Below, piece by piece: positions 13,281-18,144 of a DNA stretch of 18,144 nt. Made by a program: the position numbers and the translations under genes. The DNA comes from Candidatus Zixiibacteriota bacterium (GTDB taxonomy: Bacteria; Zixibacteria; MSB-5A5; GN15; PGXB01): the NCBI GenBank assembly GCA_030591405.1, contig JAUVBC010000007.1:1-18144 (forward strand), read 5' to 3'. Each line of letters begins with the position of its first letter. Within the stretch, counting starts at the first letter, position 1. Below the pieces are notes generated by a model. It saw only the letters and a program-made list of their open reading frames with translations. It was not told where the DNA came from and made no database searches.

Positions 13281-15689
13281 ATGAAAAGGATTTCTCTTTT
13301 ATCAGCGTTGCTGGCCGTGATTCTATTTGTCTCTTCTGTCGGGGCAATTGAATTTGTGGTCGAAATGAGTCCGGGTGCGACATTTTATCACCCGATTCTG
13401 ATGGACAATTTCTATAAGGCCAATACGGATTTGTATATGGACCTGAAGATGGCCAATAATGATGGCGTGACGCATACCGGTTACAGCCAATCGCATCGCT
13501 TTTTTGCGCGAGTTGATGGGGTTGAAACCGATGGTATCGGCATTAATTGGCTCAATGCAGGTGGCGAACCGGATGGAACCGGACCGATTGTTCTAATGAA
13601 CGGCTGGTCAGGCACCAGTGTCTGGTCACTATTAAATGTGATTAAGGTCGGTAGCTGGGATGGCTCTTTGCCAGATTCGGTGAATCATACCACAGCTACT
13701 CTGACTGGTTGGTTGGATACCGAAACTGATCTTTTAACCCGTTTTCGGTTTCATTTTAATGTCCCGATGGGTGGCTCTGATGTGTATGAAATCTGTATTG
13801 ATTCTTGCAATTGGGGCGAAGTTACAGATGATACGTGGGATTGGCTTTTCCCCGATGTCCAGAATTTTGGCGGACCGTATTGTTTTGCATTTGCACCGGT
13901 TCCTGATATGGTTGTCGATACTGATTATTTATATTTCCAGGCCGATATTGATGATGTTTTACCAGATCAGCAATTTATTACAATTCAAAAAACAGGCGAT
14001 CAGGCTTCTCTGGCATGGTCGGCTCAAAAATCAAGTTCATGGTTGAGTGTTATTCCTTCATCGGGAACAATGGCGGATGATCCGATTACTATTCAGGTTG
14101 TTCCAATAACGACTTCATTGTCTTCAGGAATATATTATGACACGATAAAGATCGTTGCCCCCGCGGCAGGAAACAGCCCTTTGTCGATTGCTGTTGAGTA
14201 TGAAATATTAAACGAACCTCCGATTATTGAACTATCTTCGACAAATTTCATTTTTAATGCTGTTGCCGGCTCATCAAATCCATCCGACCAGATTCTTTCA
14301 ATCAGCAATATTGGTGTCAATGACCTAAATTGGACCGCTTCTAACACCGAAAGCTGGTTGTCGATCTATCCTGTCTCCGGATTTAATGCCGGTGATGTTA
14401 CTTTATCAATTGATATTACCGGATTACCATATGGGTTCTTTTACGATTCTATCATTGTCAGCGATCCGGAGGCGAACAATAGCCCGCAAAAAGCGTATGT
14501 GCAGCTTGAGATATCTTCCGATTTGCCAGTTATAGAGATAGATTCAACCCATATTTTTGTGATAGCAAATGTTGATTATGCACCGGATCGAAGATTTAAT
14601 ATCACCAATGGCGGCGCCGGGACAATGAATTATTATCTGATCGAAGGATCTCGCCACGTTGTTGGACTGGAACCGATTTCAGGTTCGGTTCCTCAGGAAG
14701 TCACCGTTGAATTTAAAACTATTGGTGCGGCCGGATTTGATTTTTATGATACGGTCTGGGTTTATTCTGATGAGGCGGTCAATTCTCCTCAATTTGTCGA
14801 ATTTTTATTTCACTTTACTGATGACCCGGCAGTTATTGGAGTCGATAAATCATCATTTGCAGCAGAATATTTTGAGTGTGGTCAGGGAACCGGTGTACCA
14901 TTGGCCGATCCGATTTTACTTCCAATATTAAATATTGATGATGACGGCGGGGGTGAGCCGTTTACTTTCAATATAACGCATAAATATGATTGGCTTTCTC
15001 TCAACCAAACAACTGGCGATGCTCCGGCATCAATCCGTCTCAGCTATGAATACAGAGGTTTGGCGGCCGGAATCTATTATGATACATTACATATTTCTGC
15101 CATAAATGCCATCAACAGCCCTGTTAGAATCCCGGTTACAATGACCATCCTTGAGGCGACTGATGATCCTGAAATTATTGTCGCTTCTGTCAATCTACCA
15201 CTTATGACGTTTGCCGCGCAGGTTAACAAGTATGGGGCTGAATATTGGATCGGAGTGAACAACGTCAATCCCGGTTGTATGGATTGGGAGTTTTCATATC
15301 TTCCGCCATGGCTGGCTGTCGAGATAGATCCGGAATCATCTTATCCCTGGGATATGATGTTTACACCCTCTGGACACGGTCTCAGCAGGGGGATCTATTA
15401 TGATGACTTCATTATTGAATCACCAGATGCATCGAACTCTCCGCTTACCGTGAATTGTAAGTTTGCTGTCTTCGAATTTTATGGAGATGCCGATTTTAAT
15501 GGCCTAATTAATATTCTCGATGTTGTCTATATTATAAGTTACTTATACAGGGATGGTCCACCACCCCAGCCTATTACAAGAACCGGCGATACTGACTGTG
15601 ACGGAAAAGTTAATGTTCTTGATGCCGTTATTATTATAAACTTTCTTTACAAGGGAGGTGATCCCCCGTGCGGGAATCCCCCATTCTAA
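13281..15689 (+). CDS. Secreted protein with five BACON/Ig-like repeats and a C-terminal dockerin
   Basis: Predicted secreted protein of 802 residues. Start at ATG 13281, 5 nt after AGGAG; the in-frame TTG 13242 lies 5' of this site. The signal peptide is MKRISLLSALLAVILFVSS followed by VGA. An N-terminal region (about 26-208) is not recognised. Then come five repeats of about 100 residues starting near 209, 312, 414, 515 and 629. Most carry 'W(L)(S/A)' followed by 'SG' and a shared ending 'G-x-x-YD(T/S)-I/V ... A-x-NSP', as in SWLSVIPSSG and SGIYYDTIKI. This matches BACON-type beta-sandwiches, often tied to carbohydrate or mucin binding in Bacteroidetes. From about 735 a dockerin has loops DADFNGLINILD and DTDCDGKVNVLD. 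No catalytic motif is seen, so a binding or structural role is likely. A strong terminator follows 17 nt later. Confidence 0.88.
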   Translation: MKRISLLSALLAVILFVSSVGAIEFVVEMSPGATFYHPILMDNFYKANTDLYMDLKMANNDGVTHTGYSQSHRFFARVDGVETDGIGINWLNAGGEPDGTGPIVLMNGWSGTSVWSLLNVIKVGSWDGSLPDSVNHTTATLTGWLDTETDLLTRFRFHFNVPMGGSDVYEICIDSCNWGEVTDDTWDWLFPDVQNFGGPYCFAFAPVPDMVVDTDYLYFQADIDDVLPDQQFITIQKTGDQASLAWSAQKSSSWLSVIPSSGTMADDPITIQVVPITTSLSSGIYYDTIKIVAPAAGNSPLSIAVEYEILNEPPIIELSSTNFIFNAVAGSSNPSDQILSISNIGVNDLNWTASNTESWLSIYPVSGFNAGDVTLSIDITGLPYGFFYDSIIVSDPEANNSPQKAYVQLEISSDLPVIEIDSTHIFVIANVDYAPDRRFNITNGGAGTMNYYLIEGSRHVVGLEPISGSVPQEVTVEFKTIGAAGFDFYDTVWVYSDEAVNSPQFVEFLFHFTDDPAVIGVDKSSFAAEYFECGQGTGVPLADPILLPILNIDDDGGGEPFTFNITHKYDWLSLNQTTGDAPASIRLSYEYRGLAAGIYYDTLHISAINAINSPVRIPVTMTILEATDDPEIIVASVNLPLMTFAAQVNKYGAEYWIGVNNVNPGCMDWEFSYLPPWLAVEIDPESSYPWDMMFTPSGHGLSRGIYYDDFIIESPDASNSPLTVNCKFAVFEFYGDADFNGLINILDVVYIISYLYRDGPPPQPITRTGDTDCDGKVNVLDAVIIINFLYKGGDPPCGNPPF

Positions 15690-15706
15690 ATTTTAATTAA
15701 TTTCAG

Positions 15707-15738
15707 AAAAACCGCCCTGAGTTTCAGGGCGGTTTTTT
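15707..15738 (+). terminator. Rho-independent terminator of the BACON-repeat dockerin gene
   Basis: AAAAACCGCCCTGA (15707-15720) pairs perfectly with TCAGGGCGGTTTTT (15724-15737) over a 3-nt loop, GC-rich in the middle and followed by a T-run. Classic intrinsic terminator. Confidence 0.95.
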
Positions 15739-15819
15739 TATTGGTTTGAAGAAAATTTTTGAAAGATTATATAATTTTAGGGAACATACTATATATGAGA
15801 AGAGAGGAATTTATATTTC

Positions 15820-15847
15820 TTGACATAAGTCAATATGAGCTTATCTT
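15820..15847 (+). promoter_or_regulatory. Candidate promoter of the M1 aminopeptidase gene, with an overlapping dyad
   Basis: TTGACA (15820-15825), a 16-nt spacer, TATCTT (15842-15847): the same elements and spacing as the promoter of paralog B. A perfect inverted repeat TTGAC-ATAA-GTCAA (15820-15833) covers the -35, which is where a repressor would bind. The leader would be about 100 nt. Confidence 0.5.
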
Positions 15848-15890
15848 TATTATATACCGCAACGAATGGAAAGGGATTTATACCTTTAGA

Positions 15891-15908
15891 CCCTCCTCCT
15901 CACGAGGG
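15891..15908 (+). promoter_or_regulatory. Leader hairpin before the M1 aminopeptidase gene
   Basis: CCCTC (15891-15895) can pair with GAGGG (15904-15908), followed by ATTTTAAT. It lies between the presumed promoter and the start codon and might act as an attenuator. The stem is only 5 bp, so support is weak. The rest of 15739-15955 shows nothing further. Confidence 0.25.
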
Positions 15909-15955
15909 ATTTTAATCATATAGCATAGCCAACAACAAAGTTATTGAGGTATTTA

Positions 15956-18144
15956 ATGAGATTTATTGTAATGTCTTTTCTGATAATAGGTTTATCGATT
16001 GCGTCTTTTGCGGCAGATGATATTTCTACCGCTCCATTTTATAAAATTGATCCCGATACTCTGACTCCTTCCCAAAGCCATAGTCTCTTGGCCGCTTCCA
16101 AGGCCCAAAAACTGGAAACAATCAGGGAGAAATCATCTGTTTCAAGAACCACTTTTTATGATCAGTCAGAATATGATGTTTTGTATTATAAAATTGATAT
16201 CACAATTGATCTTGAGAATGAATATGTTGACAGCTCAAAAGTTACTATTGCGGCCAAATCGTTGATAGATGGTCTTTATATTCTGGAACTAGATTTTATT
16301 GATAGTCTGCAAGGCTATTATTCAGATGAGTTAGCCCTTTCAGTTGATTCTGTCTATGATGATAATGGTTTATTAAATTTTGAACACCATGATAATAAAT
16401 TAATTGTTGAATTGGATCGACCCTATAATGTGGATGAGCTATTTAGATTTAATGTTAGATATCATGGTGCTCCGCGCGCCCTGTACGGTTATGCTACATC
16501 GGCAGGGAGAATGAATGGAGATGGTCTGGCGTTCGGAAAGCAACGCTCCCTATTGGGTGGAAATGGGCAGATCCTGGTCGCTTATACCAGTTGTGAACCG
16601 TATGATTCTCGTCGCTGGTGGCCGTGTAAGGACAGGCCGGATGATAAGGCTGATTCAATTGATATTATTGTAACAATACCAGAACCTTATTATTGCGCAT
16701 CAATTGGAAATTTAAAAAGAATTGATCTTGGTCAGGGCGTTCCGAGTCCGCAAACATTTCATTACCGCGTTGATTATCCGATTGTGACATATCTTGTTTC
16801 GCTGGCCATATCTGAATATACGGTCTGGAGCGATTGGTATCATTACGGCGAAAATGACTCTATGGAAGTAATCAACCATGTTTATCCCGATATGTATGAG
16901 GAAACCCTGGAGCCACTGCAGGTGACCCCGGAAATTATAGAAATTTTTTCGGAGAGGTATTGTCAATATCCGTTTATTAACGAAAAGTACGGACATGCTT
17001 TTTGGGAAGTAACCGGCGCTATGGAACATCAAACTTGCACTTCGACTATGCCGAGTGATTGGGGGGTTAGTCCCGCGCTTATCGCCCATGAACTGGCTCA
17101 CCAATGGTGGGGTGATATGATCACCTGCAAGAGCTGGCATGATATCTGGCTTAATGAGGGATTTGCTTCATATTCTGAGGCGATATATTATGAGGCAAAA
17201 TACGGATCATCAGCATATCGAAATTATATGACCGGTATGGAATATTTTGATAATCGGTCGGTCTATGTTTATGATACTACCAATGCCAATGATGTTTTTA
17301 ATATTGTGGTTTATGACAAGGGGGCATGGGTTTGTCATATGCTTCGGTACTATGTTGGGGATGATGCCTTTTTTAATTTTCTCCATGAATATGCCAATGG
17401 TCAGTATAAATATGGTTCACTCACTACTGAAGAGTTTATTGATTTTTGTGAAAATTCGACCGGGCAGGAATTGGATGAGTTTTTTAATGATTGGGTTTAC
17501 GATATTTTGTTTCCAGTTTACACCCAGTCATATTATTTGGAACCTGATTTAAGCGACGGTTCATATTGGTTATGTTATGACCTTTTGCAAACACAAACTT
17601 ATGGTCCTGATGTTTTTGAGATGCCGGTTGATCTTAGAATTTTCAGTAATGATGAGGTTATTCTGGATACAACTGTTTTTAATGATACCAGACAACAAGC
17701 ATTGTTATTTAAGGTTCCGTCAGTTCCGGATAGTATTGTAGTCGATCCTGATAATTGGATATTAAATAAAGGATATAGTATGCCCTGGAGCTATGCTCTT
17801 CTTCAGTTGCCACTTGATACCGCTGATGAATATACAGCTTATCTTGATACTATTCTCTGTCGAGGTGGTTCCGGCCAAAATGAATTTCAGATAATTGAGG
17901 GAAGTCTGCCTTCGGGATTGTCGCTTGATTTGCTATCAGGCATAATCTCGGGTGCTCCGGGAGAATCTGGCGATTTTTCGTTTACGGTTAGGGCTGATGA
18001 CAACTTTAGTACATTCAATGATGAGAATGAATACTTGCTGACGGTAACTGGGGGGATTGGCTGGCCGGGTGATGCCAACCAGGACGGAAATGTTGATATT
18101 TTGGATGTTGTGTTTATGATTAACTATAAATACAAAAGTGGTAC
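15956..18144 (+). CDS. Secreted M1-family zinc aminopeptidase with Ig-like domain and dockerin (3' truncated by window edge)
   Basis: Predicted extracellular metallopeptidase that removes N-terminal residues from peptides. ATG 15956 follows GAGG (15946-15949) by 6 nt. The frame stays open to the window end (729 residues plus two bases). Order: signal peptide (MRFIVMSFLIIGLSIASFAA); an N-terminal beta domain from about 65; the exopeptidase motif GAMEH at 354-358 (usual form GxMEN); the zinc site HELAH at 378-382 with Glu401 in NEGF, which gives HEXXH-x18-E; a candidate catalytic Tyr453 in VVYDKGAWV; an Ig-like domain near 626-702 with LPSGLSLD...SGIISGAPG (He_PIG type); and a dockerin loop DANQDGNVDILD at 706-717, with the second loop cut off. 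The 'N' to 'H' change in GAMEN is, as I recall, also found in other secreted M1 enzymes. Confidence 0.92.
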   Translation, partial: MRFIVMSFLIIGLSIASFAADDISTAPFYKIDPDTLTPSQSHSLLAASKAQKLETIREKSSVSRTTFYDQSEYDVLYYKIDITIDLENEYVDSSKVTIAAKSLIDGLYILELDFIDSLQGYYSDELALSVDSVYDDNGLLNFEHHDNKLIVELDRPYNVDELFRFNVRYHGAPRALYGYATSAGRMNGDGLAFGKQRSLLGGNGQILVAYTSCEPYDSRRWWPCKDRPDDKADSIDIIVTIPEPYYCASIGNLKRIDLGQGVPSPQTFHYRVDYPIVTYLVSLAISEYTVWSDWYHYGENDSMEVINHVYPDMYEETLEPLQVTPEIIEIFSERYCQYPFINEKYGHAFWEVTGAMEHQTCTSTMPSDWGVSPALIAHELAHQWWGDMITCKSWHDIWLNEGFASYSEAIYYEAKYGSSAYRNYMTGMEYFDNRSVYVYDTTNANDVFNIVVYDKGAWVCHMLRYYVGDDAFFNFLHEYANGQYKYGSLTTEEFIDFCENSTGQELDEFFNDWVYDILFPVYTQSYYLEPDLSDGSYWLCYDLLQTQTYGPDVFEMPVDLRIFSNDEVILDTTVFNDTRQQALLFKVPSVPDSIVVDPDNWILNKGYSMPWSYALLQLPLDTADEYTAYLDTILCRGGSGQNEFQIIEGSLPSGLSLDLLSGIISGAPGESGDFSFTVRADDNFSTFNDENEYLLTVTGGIGWPGDANQDGNVDILDVVFMINYKYKSG

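Noticed and set aside
16712..17140. - strand open frame of 142 codons
   Set aside because: It is antisense to the M1 aminopeptidase across its GAMEH and HELAH region, so it is a shadow frame.

Overview
The window reads as a bacterial chromosome fragment in two blocks. Moderate-to-low GC, a compact division and cell-wall operon, a flagellin and several secreted proteins ending in type I dockerin repeats of the form 'GDxNxDGxVNILDxVxxIxYxYKxG' suggest a Gram-negative-type member of a poorly cultured lineage. Candidate phylum Zixibacteria is my best guess, made from memory of such dockerin tails and not from any search. No rRNA, tRNA, CRISPR or transposase was seen.

Block 1 (1-9045, all + strand) is the 3' part of a dcw cluster: mraY (5' end outside the window), murD, ftsW, murG, murC, ftsQ, ftsA, ftsZ. 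Most junctions are ATGA/GTGA/TAATG overlaps or gaps of about 20 nt or less, so this is almost surely one translationally coupled operon. MraY makes lipid I and MurG converts it to lipid II; MurC and MurD build the stem peptide. FtsW, FtsQ, FtsA and FtsZ form the divisome. murB and ddl, which often sit between murC and ftsQ, are absent here.

Between the blocks (9046-10112), a stem-loop follows ftsZ, then a short flagellin gene with a near-perfect sigma-54 promoter and an upstream dyad that could bind an NtrC-type activator. It ends in a hairpin shared with the converging gene.

Block 2 (10113-18144) holds four secreted dockerin-tailed proteins. Two are tandem, Cys-rich paralogs on the - strand, each with a cohesin-like N-terminal half and a C-terminal dockerin. 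Divergent from them is a five-repeat BACON/Ig-like protein with a dockerin. Next comes an M1-family zinc aminopeptidase with an Ig-like domain and a dockerin cut by the window end. The paralogs share a duplicated 3' hairpin (26 identical nt), a conserved 26-nt 5' element (one mismatch), and a small hairpin abutting the Shine-Dalgarno. Promoter-like TTGACA-N16/17-TA(T/G)CTT elements precede three of the four genes. My inference is a small surface or extracellular assembly in which proteins carrying both cohesin-like and dockerin modules might act as linkers for dockerin-bearing enzymes and binding proteins. This is the most interesting system in the window and is unproven.
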